Part shown: positions 1 through 12,484 of the stretch, in pieces
Position numbering within the stretch: the first letter of the stretch is position 1
Layout of the letters: the number at the start of each line of letters is the position of its first letter
Assembly: GCA_012861695.1 (NCBI GenBank)
Contig: JAAOOA010000049.1
Coordinates: 1,036,001 to 1,100,000 of the forward strand
Source: Trematomus loennbergii
Taxonomy: Eukaryota; Chordata; Actinopteri; Perciformes; Nototheniidae
DNA: 64,000 bases
Direction of reading: 5' to 3'
Made by a program: the position numbers and the translations under genes
The notes under the pieces: model-generated
Told to the model about the DNA's origin: nothing
Database searches by the model: none
The model's input: only the letters and a program-made list of their open reading frames with translations

Positions 1-289
1 TGCTATCAACCCCAATTAAAGAATGACACACATGATGGATCATGCAGGTATAGAGGGAAGGGATTAGTGCTTGCTGAGAGCAGGGAGGGTCTGACTGACA
101 GCTGGAGTCACAGGGGGGTTACTTCAGATACAGCATGCATGTCAATCATTCATGACATTTATTTTATTTTCTCTCCCCCTATCTTAAAAACACAGTAAAT
201 CTACGTATATGTCAATGTATCTCAAGGTGATCGGTCAGTTACACTTTTAGAATCAGAATATAATTTGTGTCATGGAGTCAGTGGATATG

Positions 290-753
290 TACGATGGCCG
301 AAAGGTGCAAACGCGCTATGACGGCCCAAATAATTTCCATTAGGAGAAACACACTGCAGTTTCAAAAACTATGCAGATGTAAAAACATAAATGTGCCAAA
401 ACACATGCAAATGATAAGGTTGGCTAACTATCACTGTTGGCAGAGTTATTATTCTGTTTCATAATTGTGATTATTTTGTCAGTTTTTGTCAGTATATTTG
501 AAATGACTAGGCTAGCTAGGTTAGCTAACTAGCGTACAGTAGATCTGCAATAATATAGGAAGGAATCATGTGATCAAATTGTTAAAATAAGCATATAAAA
601 CTTACATTTTAAGTACGTTTCCAGTGACAGTTCTTGTTCTTCGCATCGTTCTTCAACTTGATAAAGTGTATCTTCATTTGCATCTGTTTTGGCGCATTTG
701 TGTTTCTCCTAATGGAAATATTTGTTTTGCATTTGCACCTGTCGGACACCGTA
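290..753. mobile_element. Non-autonomous TIR element (MITE), family unassigned
   Basis: The two ends are an imperfect inverted repeat. 290-314 (TACGATGGCCGAAAGGTGCA...) mirrors 729-753, and inside them 333-353 is a perfect 21 bp inverted match to 699-719. A further block at 389-414 matches 673-698 with two mismatches. The arms are about 120 bp and the spacer is AT-rich. No coding capacity is visible and no clear target duplication could be read, so the superfamily is open. Confidence 0.75.
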
Positions 754-3663
754 TAACCTAAATGATCAATTGTTTACATGCTACTGCACTGTACAATAGA
801 CAGCACATGCATAGTTACCTAAATTGACATGTACAAATCTTTGAAATCAAGAAGCTAATAGGAAATACTGCAGTATTGTAGGCAGCGTATATAAATAGAC
901 TAATTCTATGTATTCAGGTCAAATTCTGAATATGAGTATCATAATGTGAAACTGGACTTGATTTACATTTCCAGCACCTCAAGGTCTCCTGCAGAAGCTC
1001 AAGGGCAGAGATTAAAAGCACAGAACACATTCAGAATGACTGAACAGAGCCTAGAGCACAGTCAGAATTGAAGGATTTATGAATGTATTCAGTAGATATA
1101 TATTCACGATATGTGAGATGGTAATGGTATTCTACATGAAGAGCTTCCTCGTCATTTTTCACTCAGCGCAAAGGCTGATTTTGTACAATTTTAATATCCA
1201 CAACCTCAGTTTGAATATCATCTTCTGTGGCTAGAGTAGCGGAAACAGTCCCACATGCTGCCAACAGCAGAGCCAGAATGATTCTGTGCAGCTTCGCCCT
1301 ATAATTTCATTAAAAATTGCCTTCTGAAAGCCGGGGTTGGAAAACCACAACTTTCCGTACAGAGAGCTGCTAAGTTTCCTCTCTAAAAAGTGATATTGTG
1401 AAGCTTCGTTGCAGCTTAAACAGAGTAAACACTCTGCTGAATATCTCATGATGTTTAACATGTTTCAGATCAGAATCCAATAGCAGAGCATGTGCTTCGG
1501 AGTGTGCTGTTTGAAGTGTGCTCCTGGAACAGCGCCAGATACAGCCGTCAGCTGAAGGCTACTCTCGCTGCATCTGTATCAAACTTTTATCAAAGCTGCT
1601 TTGCATATTTTAACCCAAAATCCTACCCTTTACTGAGCTTCCAAATCATGCTGTGCAGTTTAAGATCTTTGCACCCTCCTGGCAGCAACTATTCAGTAGG
1701 AAAATCAACCTGCAAACTCTATTCATTACACAAAATTACAATCATCTCTGCTTTTGTTGTTGCCAAAGTTCAACTATGCAACAATTATCGAACAAAAGGA
1801 AGTACCAAATCATTGAATATGCTTTCTCAGAATCCTGGAACCTTGAATAACTACAACTGAAGGAAATGCAAATGTTACAAAAGAGCATTTGATGAATCGC
1901 TGGGTTTGTTGGCTGTTTGCACCAGTTGGAGAAACAATCAGAGCTCTGTGGGCGGAACAAAGAAAGGGGATGTCGTCTTTCTGCAGAGCTCGTTACAAAA
2001 AGGAAAAGACTGGCAACGGGCAAGGAAATCAGTTTGTTTCTCCAAACATTAACTTCAGGTGTGAGTTTTGCAATCAACAGAACAAAACATCAGGCTGAGT
2101 GAATGAATGAATGAAGTGAGACAAAATGGCCGTTCAAACTATCTATCACTAGATTGTGATTGGGTGATTTGAGTTGTATTGCAAATACTGGTCAGGAAAC
2201 ATCTTGCCATAAAAAAATGTCTTCCCATCTGCTACTGGCCTCATCTACAAGGTAGAGACCCCCGTCTGACTTTGACCCACCACATAAACACCATACATTA
2301 CATTAATGCACATCTTGTGTTCCATTCGTGTTCATATTAATACTGTGAGCCCCGCACAGCTCTGAATATACTGTATTTTGTCTTTTTTTCATTTTATTGA
2401 TATTCCGTGTTAATATATCTCTCTAATTTGTTTAAATAATATTTTCTTTTAAAATAATTTTATGATTTAAAATAATATTTTATTTGTATCATTTTCTATT
2501 TGGCTCTGTTTCTAAAAACGCATTCCCTATACTGTGTTTATGTACACACTACTGGATATACTCAGGGCAGATTACTCTACCTACTTTCCAATACAAATAA
2601 AATCTATTTGCCTCTTTGCCTAGTAATATCATTTTATGAATAGCACTATTAACGATAAATGAATGTAAGTATAGTCATCAGTGTGCCTTGAACATGTCTT
2701 GTTTCATGAAATGAAAAAACTGTAACATATATTACCCACAATGCACCTTGACCTTATGGCTGGAGGTTGGGCTGTGTAATGCTAGATATCTGGCATGCAT
2801 AGGTTTCTTAAATGACAGTTCAGTGAGTTCTTTCAGCAAAAAACTAATCTGATATGTTGGTATACTCTGAGAAAAGGTCAGCCGTGATGTGAAATGTATT
2901 AGCCAAGATGAGATGTAATAGAAACGGACAAAAACATGCAAATCTTTGCTCTGGTGTTTTAGGTTTCAATGTTTTAACAACTAAGCTCAAATAAGAAAAC
3001 ACATGTCCAAGATTCTTCCCCTCAGAAGCAAACACATCACCTTGTCTTTGTCTTACTTTAACCACTGAACATTTTAAAATGCCAAAGGTGGAGAAGCGGT
3101 TCCATCAACGGTGTGAAATATCAGTTGTGACAGACAGACACCATCTTTAGGGGGAAGGAAATGTGTTTGATCATTCTGCAGTGCCCACTCAGCTGAAGAT
3201 TGATGGGCTGACCTGCTATCCAAGATTCCTGTCAATCCACTTGTGAATAGGATGTATTGAATGACCACTGTTCAGGTTCAATTCTAGAATTTCGCTAGAG
3301 AATTCAAATGCACAGGCCGAATCTATAATGTGCAACGAACAAATTATGCATTTTTCACTGTCAAGGTTTGCAAAGAAACCGCAACAGCAGCCATAATCAT
3401 ATGGCGAAGCTCCTCTGTCAGCCGGTGATCCATTCCATTTGAGCCGGCTCTGATCAGGATATAGGTTCTGTGCTGTTATTAATGATAAGCAGGCAGGAGG
3501 CTCGGTCATGTTCCAATTGGAAGTGTCACAATGACTATCTGAATTATTCTCTTCATATCAACACGGGCGGGACTTTATGATAAGCAGTCATACTATCTGA
3601 ATTAAAAATCATGACATAGAAAGAAGCGCAGGACTGACCTAGAGTACATGCAGCAGACCTGGG
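754..3663. other. Apparently single-copy AT-rich stretch, no gene seen
   Basis: I see no recognisable exon, RNA gene or inverted-repeat element here. Overlapping open frames of 60-122 codons around 1231-2100 occur on both strands, have no recognisable motif and look like chance frames. A short GAATGAATGAATGAA run lies at 2100-2115. Confidence 0.5.
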
Positions 3664-3866
3664 ACACATTACATTACATGTCATTTGTTAGACGCTTTTA
3701 TCCAAAGCGACTAACATACATTCAGTACTGTGGACAATCCCAACAAGAGCAATTTGGGGTGAAGAGTCTTGCCCAGGGACACAACGACATGCTGACTGCA
3801 GTGGGACTCAACTTGTTACTCCCTGATTCAAAGTCCAGCACACTAACCACTGAGCCACAGCCGCCT
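3664..3866 (-). mobile_element. tRNA-derived SINE
   Basis: Read on the minus strand, the head contains a tRNA A-box-like TGGCTCAGTGGTTAG (complement of 3843-3857) and, about 35 bp on, a B-box-like GTTGAGTCCC (complement of 3803-3812). These are an internal RNA polymerase III promoter. The 3' part is the fish SINE/LINE tail with the GCTTTGGATAAAAGCGTC motif, ending in short ATGTA-type repeats (complement of 3664-3680). Length of about 200 bp fits a full SINE. The family name is not certain and no clean target duplication was read. Confidence 0.75.
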
Positions 3867-4517
3867 CGACACTGTGGATAAATAAAACAAGGATAATTGT
3901 GTCTTTGTTGACTAAATAACAGTGTGTGGTTTAGAAAAGTATACAAAATTAGAAGGAAAAAACGAGGAAACAATACAGATTTCAGTATTCTGAGCCCATA
4001 CTCTCCCTAAAGCCTGCGTCACACTGTCCAGAAATTGACACCAGATGGACACACGAATATGGAATTGTGAATTTTGCACGAAGATGGCCCCGAAGTTGGT
4101 CAACAGCCAAGCAACAGCCGAAGCAAGTACGATGCCTACAGAAGGCCACACGATGGCACCCGAACCACACACGAAAATATGGTCGTAGACGTTACTGATG
4201 ATTTAAAATGTATCCAGACTCAACGTAAGAGCTTGTGCCTCTTCGGGGGGTGCTAACATTTAAACATACACTTTATTCTTTACTTTCTCCGTCTTTATAT
4301 GTAGATTAGAAGATATTACTTATCTCCGTCATGTTGTTTCCATAGCAACAACAACTTCCTGTCAACAGCGTAAACTCGCCTTCAAAATCAAAGCATCTAA
4401 ATAAAACAGGAAGTTAACCTAAATTACATTTAAGACATACAACTGCAACGAAAGTAACAAAAACAATGTAATATCCTTTTCAGTTTCACAGAACACAAAT
4501 TGGGTTATTTACATAAT

Positions 4518-5266
4518 TAGGGATGGGTATCGTTTGAAATGTATCAATTCCGATTCCGATTCCGGTTCTGCTTATCGATTCCGGTTCTTATCGATTCCCC
4601 GTTTCGATTCCAAAATTGTAAAAGAAAGAGGTCAAACGTTTAGATAACAAAAATATCTTTATTCATTTAAGCTTTAACTGACATTTTTACAAATAAAAAA
4701 TATACATGCAATACAAATGTATTGCACAATAGCTGTGCTTTATTTTAACTGAGCTATGCCTGTGGCAAGCTATTAACAGGCATTACACTGTGCCTTGTCT
4801 TTTTCTTTATTAGTGTTTAGCCTCACTTTAGAGCGTTTACCGCGACCCATCTTTGGTGTTATGAAGTGACTGAGCTCGTGAACTGTCTACGGGAGGGCGG
4901 GGGGAGCCTCGCTGCGGGGCAACTGTGGACCTCTGTCGCCGCAACTTACATGATGCCGTTTAAAAAAATTAAGGGCGGCCGTCAACGGCTCGCTGACGAC
5001 CGGCCGTTCTGTGATTCTCCAGAACACACAGATGGCCAGTCCGCCCTTACCCTGGCTGTATTCCATCGGGTCACCGCGGCGCCGCGGCGCAGACGGACCC
5101 GCGGTGCAGACGGACCCGCGGTGCAGACGGACCCGGTGGAATACAGGGTCTACCGCGTTTAGGAACCGTTAAGCAGAACCGAAATTGTGTATTTTGTATG
5201 GGTACCCGGTACCCGGCATTTTCTTATCGGTTCTCATCTGGAACCGAGTTTCGGTTCCCAACCCTA
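4518..5266. mobile_element. hAT-type MITE nested in the 4013-5580 element, exact 8 bp TSD
   Basis: The element starts TAGGGATGGGTATCG and ends CGGTTCCCAACCCTA. It is flanked on both sides by the identical 8 bp TACATAAT (4510-4517 and 5267-5274), the duplication length made by hAT transposases. The subterminal regions are rich in GATTCCGATTCCGG-type repeats on the left and GGAACCGAGTTTCGG on the right. There is no intact transposase; the 98-codon frame at 4866-5162 is in GC-rich non-coding-looking sequence. Confidence 0.88.
5066..5154. mobile_element. GC-rich mini-element with 17 bp tandem repeats
   Basis: The ends CTGTATTCCATCGGGTC and GACCCGGTGGAATACAG are inverted repeats. Between them GCAGACGGACCCGCGGT is repeated in tandem (5089-5137, two copies plus a partial one at a 17 bp period). 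The terminal sequence matches the ends of the larger GC-rich element at 53687-55115, so this is probably a deleted relative nested inside the hAT copy. Confidence 0.6.
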
Positions 5267-5636
5267 TACATAATATGTTTCCATGATTTTGTTGTGAAAT
5301 AAATGCAATCTCGATGTCATCGTATAATACGATGGCTACACGACGGCATTGCGAGGGCTTCACGTAGACGTGTTGCCTTCCTGAGACAATTTGTTGGCAT
5401 GCCAAAGATTTTGCCACCGCTCACGAAGTTGCTGCCGGAGCCTGAGAAACTCCACCGGCGGTCATACGATGGCTTAAGATGCCCTCACGAATGGCCCGAT
5501 GTTGTTACGATCAGAGCCGAATTTGAACATTTCCTTTATCGTGTGTCCATCTGGTGTCAATTTCGGGACAGTGTGACAGGGGGTGAACTGATGGCAAAAA
5601 AAGTCAGAAATTATACAATTAAAATAAAGAAATAAA

Positions 5637-5755
5637 ACAATAAGTGTGGCTTGATATTGAGTAAGAAAAAGCTTGATAAACGCTGTGAGAATGGGTCGGC
5701 AGAGAGCATTTCTCCGCTATCCCAACTCGTCTATTACCAACGTTCAGGGAGCTCT
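5637..5755 (+). mobile_element. Fragment of the TTAA element found intact at 32997-33980
   Basis: 5637-5735 aligns closely, in the same orientation, with about 33508-33600 (shared blocks include CAATAAGTGTGGCTTGATAT and GAGTAAGAAAAA). It is an internal piece of that element without its ends. An 11 bp inverted pair, CCCAACTCGTC near 5722 and GACGAGTTGGG near 5833, lies partly within it. Confidence 0.65.
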
Positions 5756-6185
5756 ATGCAAGGGACTCCCTGATAGTTGAAAATTGACGCTAAAGGGCCC
5801 CCACTGCGTTTGATAGTGACGCCAAGGGATAGGACGAGTTGGGAGTGAGAACGTGTTGCTTCAGAATCAGGGGGGAAGTGAGCTGGGATAAGAGCTAGGC
5901 TAACCCAGCTTGGACCTGAGGATACTCCACTACCCAGCCTGCCCCTGGGTAGTGTCTGGTTGCAGGTAACATGGATAGAATAAATCTCAGCAAACTCAGC
6001 AATGGGAGAATCAGAGGATGTGCCCATATCTTGACCTCACAGAACAGATTCCGCTCCTGCCCTTTACAGGCTGACCCGGATTTTGTTTTCCGCCCACAGA
6101 ACACAAGACTACACTCTGATATTTGAAGATTAAATGAGAAAGTTGGAAACAGTATAATCGTCATGTACTCTTTTGGAATTTCATT

Positions 6186-6530
6186 AACACTGCACGATTT
6201 AGAAAAAAATATTACTTTAGATTATTTTTATGTTATAGCAATCTCAATATGATTTTTGCAACATCTTTCTCATTACCATTGAAAGATGTTTTTAAAATGA
6301 TCATAGTGTCTGTGTTTTAAGTAGATATTAACCAAGCAAATATATTTTATGAAGTCTGTAGAATATAATTTGTAGGCCAGGACATTTTGGCAGCCTACTG
6401 TAAATGTGTAATCCTTTTCATATTTATAGACTTTTTGCCAATAAAAAATGCTGCGATTTTAAATATATTTACTAGCCCATATTACGATTTAAATACAAGT
6501 TCAATTATTTGAACAGCCTAAATTAAATAA
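6186..6530. mobile_element. Degenerate hAT-like MITE (tentative)
   Basis: The left side resembles the common fish hAT MITE start (CTGCACGATTTAG) followed by AT-rich sequence with AATCTCAATATGATTTTTGC. The right side ends near GAACAGCCTA, a weak inverted match. Both ends are eroded and no target duplication is seen. Confidence 0.35.
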
Positions 6531-7065
6531 AAGAGTAATGTGATTAATACTATTTTATGACAGGATTTGATCAACAGTAAATCAGAGGTTAACTGCTACA
6601 GAGACTGTATTGTGGCTTCGTTTGAGTTTGCACTATAAGCATGTTCCAATGGTAAGCTGAAATCTTTGGAACAGAATGAAAGACCCAAGGTTTTTAATGC
6701 CAGGAGGGAGCGCTGAAAGAGGAATGATCCTCGGCCTCGTGCTGAACAATAGACAAAGGGCAAGGACAAAAAGTCAAGGCTTAACCGGAGACTAAACCTG
6801 AAGACCTGCCTTCAGAAAGCCCTCAGGGTGCACACATCCAACGCTCTGAATAGAATCTGCTCTAACACGAAGATATGAAACCAGACAAAACCCCATGGAA
6901 ACACACAGAGGTGTGTTAATGTGTGTCTGACGTTCGTTTCAAAGTGTTTATCTGAGGGGAATGACAACTCTTTAAACTCCCTGCAGGAGGCTTTTTATAG
7001 GATAACTATTATTATCTTGGTTTTTTATAGGTTATTATGATATTCTTGTTTTTAAAAAGAGTGTA

Positions 7066-7400
7066 CTCATCAGAATCAGAAACCCTTTATTTGTTCCACA
7101 GAGGGAACATTTAGATTTTTACATCCAAAAGGGTGGGTAGTGTAAAAAGAGACCACAAATAAAACACCATTAAATAAAAAGGCCTGCACATCATTTAAAA
7201 ATCATATAGGTAAACATTCAAGATAGAAACAGTATTGTAAAAAAGATAAGTGGAACATGTAGTAAGTAGTGTGGTAGCATCCTGATTTTACAGATTTTTC
7301 TGACGGTATTAAATAGTGCAAATAGGTAGCAGCCAGTAATAATAATCATAAAAACAACATATTACACCTACTGTAACTGTTATTGCACAACAGTGGTATC
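7066..7400 (-). mobile_element. LINE 3' end fragment, L2-type tail
   Basis: On the minus strand the sequence ends with a polyadenylation-like AATAAAGGGTTTCTGATTCTG tail followed by the TTCTGA-type repeat, a common 3' terminus of fish L2-clade elements. Upstream is AT-rich 3' UTR-like sequence containing the recurrent GTGCAAATAGGTAGCAGC block. No coding part remains. Confidence 0.5.
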
Positions 7401-7516
7401 ATCGAGTTCCATACCTTTGGAGGTTATTTAAGTGATGACACGAACAATGTCCCTTTCCTATTTTGCAACAGCAAAGACAATTTAAGGCGTTTTTCATCAA
7501 CATAATAAAGGTTGTT

Positions 7517-7682
7517 TGTGCATGTGTGTTTTCAGACCTAATGTGTATAAGTCCTGTGCATGTGTGTTTTCAGACCTAATGTGTATAAGTCCTGTGCATG
7601 TGTGTTTTCAGACCTAATGTGTATAAGTCCTGTGCATGTGTGTTTTCAGACCTAATGTGTATAAGTCCTGTGCATGTGTGTG
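7517..7682. repeat. Tandem repeat, 38 bp unit x about 4.4
   Basis: The unit begins TGTGCATGTGTGTTTTCAGA and restarts at 7517, 7555, 7593 and 7631, with a partial copy from 7669. The four full copies appear identical, so the expansion is recent. A LINE-like 3' tail (GGGATTAATAAAGGG at about 7719) lies just downstream. Confidence 0.95.
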
Positions 7683-8039
7683 TACATTAACAGAGTAATA
7701 CAACTGCATTTCCCCTTAGGGATTAATAAAGGGTTATCATCTTCTTCCAATGTACTTCAGGGGGTGATCATAAAGCATATCATCCTGACAACTTGACCAT
7801 GATTATTATAGTTAGACAGAATGTTTTCACCCTTTTCAACATTTTAACTTAAAACCAACCAATAAGTAGTTTATGGACTTCATTACTGGGTTGATCATTA
7901 ATGACAAAATGTTGCCATTGATTCTATTTTATATACAGTACCATAATGTCCCCTTTTGCTTCTGTAACTACACTGTTTGTACAAAAACATCTATTGCATG
8001 CCTGTCCGAAACCTCTCGGTTGCAATAAGTGTTTTTCGG

Positions 8040-8340
8040 CTATAAATGAATAAAATATAATCCTTTAATTTGAGGTTCAAAAGCTTTTAAATTGCAGTGG
8101 GAAACTGAAAAGAGTTTTGGAAGGTGATGGGTCAGCAGCTGGTGCAGAAATAGCTGTATGTGGGCCGAAAGATGAAATTGCCCACGAGAGAGATATCCCT
8201 TTAAGTCCTCGTGCCTCGGAGCTTTGATGGTGTTCAGCTGATTCACCGCGCAGCAGAGCGCCAATTAATGCAGCCCCTGTGTGGCTGCTGGAGCGGGGGG
8301 GAATGTGTGCAGCAAGGATTGTGAGTCATTAGGAAGATAA
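8040..8340. promoter_or_regulatory. Candidate conserved non-coding element
   Basis: This is a repeat-free stretch with balanced composition in an AT-rich neighbourhood. It contains homeodomain-type cores (GCCAATTAATGC near 8261, GTGAGTCATTAGG near 8321) and no coding pattern. It is proposed only on appearance; alignment to other fish genomes would be needed to claim conservation. Confidence 0.25.
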
Positions 8341-11300
8341 TACAATTCTGCTGTGTAATTCTTTACGACAACAGGTCTATTCAGTCATTGTGTGGGGTGT
8401 TGGATTAGCAGAGTGATATATATCTTCCTTTGAAGCTGGTTAGAAGTCCCTTTGAGAGAGATAGCATGTACAGGTGGCGAGGTAAATTGAAAATAAACGT
8501 AATAGAGTTGTGCAGTGATGATGTACTTTTATATTTCGGTGTAACATTGATATGGCTCCCCTGACAATGGGACTTTTTCCATTGTATGTCACAATATTGC
8601 AGAAAACTAGATCTTTGGCAATCACATGTTTATGGTTGTGATAGTTACTGTTCAGCAAGATCATTTCCACATTTTAGGACCTCTTTTATGATTTTACAGC
8701 ATACATGTCAATGCAATCTCCAGAATCAAGCACGTATTGCTGCACATCACCACGGCTAAGCTAAAGGCGGCTAACGTTCGGATTGATTACATTTAGTACT
8801 TGTTAGCAACTGCTGTTTTCATGACACTGTATTTATTGTCATAATTTATGTCATAGAATAAAATGTGAAAATCAGGTTATGTCAACAGATTTTATTCCAG
8901 GCATCCAACCAAAAACACCTTAAATGAATGTCTTCCAGATGAGGGAATTAGTGGTAAAATGAACGGGATTTAAGACTGATTCCTGCACCACTGTATCGTT
9001 GAGCTCTTCCTGCTCTGAGTGGCGATAGTGAAGCAAATTACCTTTGAGCCTGCAGAGATGTGTGTCTCATCACTTCAAAGCCCAGGACAAATAAGCAGCA
9101 TCAGTAAACACGGGTCCTTTTTACCGCAGGAGGTTTGAAGTGTCAGCACAGAACAACAAACACAAGTTCAGCTGACGGCTCCTGCAGTTTCTGGATGTCA
9201 GACAACTCTGCGGTTTTGTCGTCTGCTCCCTTGTGTGGCACTCACAACGTGGAGCGAGAACAGAGCCGCCTGACGCCTCCTGACGCCTCAGCTGGAGGCT
9301 CAGCAGGCTCAGACAGTGTCACTAACGGGGGGGTGTGCTGACACTAGAGAGTAACACTTAGGATCTGTTAATCGCTTAATTAATACGATTACATTCCTGC
9401 AATCAGTTGTTGTTTATGGCCAAAAAAGCACTATGTGAAGATAGTCACATGATTACCTGAGTTGCAGTATCATTGGATGATGCAAAGCAATGCAATCTAA
9501 AGCTATGTAAGGATCATTTGCAGGGAGCTGTCTTTAATGAGAAAAGAGGGTGATCAGGATCCCTCTTTCCATCCCTTTGGTTTTATCTTTACTTCACTGG
9601 GGACAGTTCAGCCAGCATGAATCCAAAGTGTTGTGCTCTCCAAAAATATAAAATGAATATTCAAAAGTGTACAATGCTTTTTGCTACAGGGGGAAACTAA
9701 TGTGTGTTTTTTCAATCGTTGCATTAACCAGACTCCTTTGTCAGGATTGATACGACTGCACATAGTCCCTTGATCAAAGCGTCTTAGCAACGGACTGCTT
9801 TTGAAAAAGAACAGACAGCTAAATCTCCAAATGTACCAATCAGACTTGAGTATTCAACTGAACCGTGTTATAAAACCTTTACACAGTTCCAAAGGTAAAA
9901 AAAGAACAGACTTTAAACAGGGGGAAATGATGTCAGCAGAGCGGAGGCTTCATGGAGTCACCTGCCTCACATATGTCCTTATATATTCTCTAAACCAGTG
10001 CAGTGTCGTTTGGGATGTGTTTGTGCCAAGGTTTTTTTTAATATAGAACTTGGCTATTTAACTATTTTGTTCAGGGGGTCAACTTTGGCCTTATGACCAC
10101 CTTCAAATTCACTAATTTGTTGTTATCTGTATTGATATTTTAAGATTTTCCCCAAACGTTCTGTGTTTCCAGTTGACGGGTAGACGCATTACTCTCAACG
10201 CATGTCATGTGTCATTTAATTATGGGAGCAATAACCAAAGTCCCTCTATTATCATCAAGATGTGCTTTTCCTTTCCGAACATCTTTTACCTCACATTCAC
10301 TCTGATGGTGCATTATGCTAATCCCTAATCTGTTTACTACACAACAAAGAAGAACATTTAGTTCACAGACAGAACAAAAGAAAAGGAAATGGTTATGGAA
10401 AGAAGAAGATTCCGAAATATATCTGAAATATTCCTTTGATGTCTACCGCAGCGAGGAGGGAATCATACCATTATGTTACCTCGTTATTTCTGAACTATTT
10501 CAAAATGTTCTGGAAAGATATCTGCATATGTGAATGTTTGGAGCATCTCAAGGTTGTTTGAGGCTCTTTAACCTGATGACAAGAGGAAGGGAGCGGCAGC
10601 ATCCTGTGAACTATTCAGACATCAGTAATGTCTCCATCTCACAGCCTTGAGTTTGATACACAGAAAGGATGACTACATAATGTAACATTTACTATCGCAA
10701 TAAAGCATCCAGAGTTATTAAATGATACATATGCTATTTGTCCTCGCTGGGCAAAGTGTGCAGGAATCAAATATTTAAGAGCGCAGGGACAGCACAGATT
10801 AGCATAAAGTGTTTAGTAGAACATTAGGGCAGGAGGAGGCAGTCTGTGAAAAGAAAAGTAATCCAATGAAGGCATTATGCAGAGTCATCGCATAATAACA
10901 TCCTGCACTCAGGTATAACCTGAAGACTGAAGGGCAACTCCTATCTATACAAGCCCAATGTCTACTTGGATTCTTTTCAGATAAGCTTTCAAAGAATCTC
11001 ACAGACATGCTGTCTGCTGTGCAGGAGAGGGTCGTCCTTCAGCTGTCAGTACAGAGGTTATTCAGAGACTTTTTTTTTCAGAGATTAGATTTAAGGACCC
11101 CTCAAAGTGTTCATAAAAATTCCATTCAGCATTCATACCGAGGTTTAAATAGTGCTAACACACTCACACATCTATTGCCATAGGGAGCAAATGGGGTTTA
11201 TTCTCTTACCCCAATAATACATCAGCATGTTGACTATTGGGGATTGAACCCCAAACTTTTTTCTACATTTTGAAATACCATCAGTTCATACGATTGCGTA

Positions 11301-12476
11301 CACTATGGATTTGATAGTTAGCATAATCAGAAGTTGCTTTATCAGCTATTTTTCATTCAAAAATGTTTTAACAAATCTCAAATAAAATCACTAAGTGTAA
11401 AAAGTGAAGGTTGAAGTAACAGCTTATATTCTCACTCTCCTATTTAAACTTCATAAAGTGATAATATTTCACAAGACAGACGGACGCTTAAAGCACCCAG
11501 ATGCAAAGCATTGTGGGGTAGTCAAATATGTACAGTAAGCTCACGTGCATGTACTGTTTTTTAGCTTCACCACTCGTGTGTGATATCCGTAGCTGGAGAA
11601 GGACGATCCGTTTATTAAAGTCACACACTCACCTGCAGCAACATCCAGATCCGCTCACACAATGGGGCTTTTTGGTCTTTGTTATGGAAGTTTCCATCTG
11701 AAAGACATGGTAAAAAACAAGCTTCTCTCCAATTTGTACAGTGACGTCACCGACGCAATTCGTAAAAGTTGAAATCCACAAACAATTTGAAAGAATTAGG
11801 CTGGTTTCAGCACTTTTTCTCAAGGTGGCAGCTTGCAATGGCAGGCACTCTCTCCTCATTAGAAGCAATGTCTGTCTGCTGTTTGCTGTGTACAGTCAAC
11901 AGATTTAGTGACATTACAACAGCATCTAGAATTACAAATATTTGGTGAGATTTCTTTTTTTGTTTTATAACCCAGCCCAGCTCCTTTTCACTTTCCCTCC
12001 CTGACAACAGAGGGGGCAGATAGCACTGGCCTTAGAGAGGTAACAGAGGCTATCATTAGCTCAGAGGTAGCTAGGACTCGTGGCAGGATATTGGGGTCAG
12101 GGGGTCAACGTTTTTCAATGCTCTTTTCGGCTGTTCCTCTCCAAAACTGCTGTGGACTGTGTCCATTGAGGTGTTGCTCTCCACGGCAGGCATCATTTTA
12201 ATCCGCTTGATTTGTCATCATGGGCATCTCAACAGAGGCAGACTCTGTGTCACCTCAGACAGTGGAGCTCATGCACTCACCTGCACTTACACACATTTTG
12301 AATGCAATGCACACACATGGACAGACCTCTTCCCTCAGACCATGTCAAAGATATCCATGCCTTGATTCCATTATAAAGCAGGTATTAATAAAACAGCATC
12401 TGGGATTCCTCATAGAGAATCAACCAGAATGTTGATCCCAGTCTGTGTTGCCTTTAGCTCTGATGAGTGATTATCA
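8341..12476. other. AT-rich apparently single-copy stretch, no gene seen
   Basis: No transposon ends, exon with convincing splice sites or RNA gene was recognised. Short open frames (60-80 codons) on both strands show no motifs and are treated as chance. Confidence 0.45.
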
Positions 12477-12484
12477 GTCAGCAG

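Larger units (their letters stand above)
4013..5580. mobile_element. Long-TIR DNA element hosting nested insertions
   Basis: 4013-4062 and 5531-5580 form an inverted repeat of about 48 bp (CACACTGTCC.GAAATTGACACCAGATGGACACACGA) with a few mismatches. Short ACGATGG-like motifs recur just inside both ends (about 4128, 4150, 5330, 5467), as is common for subterminal transposase-binding motifs. Removing the nested hAT copy (4518-5266) leaves about 0.8 kb. No transposase coding is visible. A target duplication was not resolved. Confidence 0.7.

Noticed and set aside
1492..1860. 122-codon open frame
   Set aside because: No recognisable motif and overlapped by frames on both strands; consistent with chance.
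11236..11255. GGGGATTGAACCCCAAAC as a tRNA T-arm
   Set aside because: No acceptor stem, A box or other arms around it.
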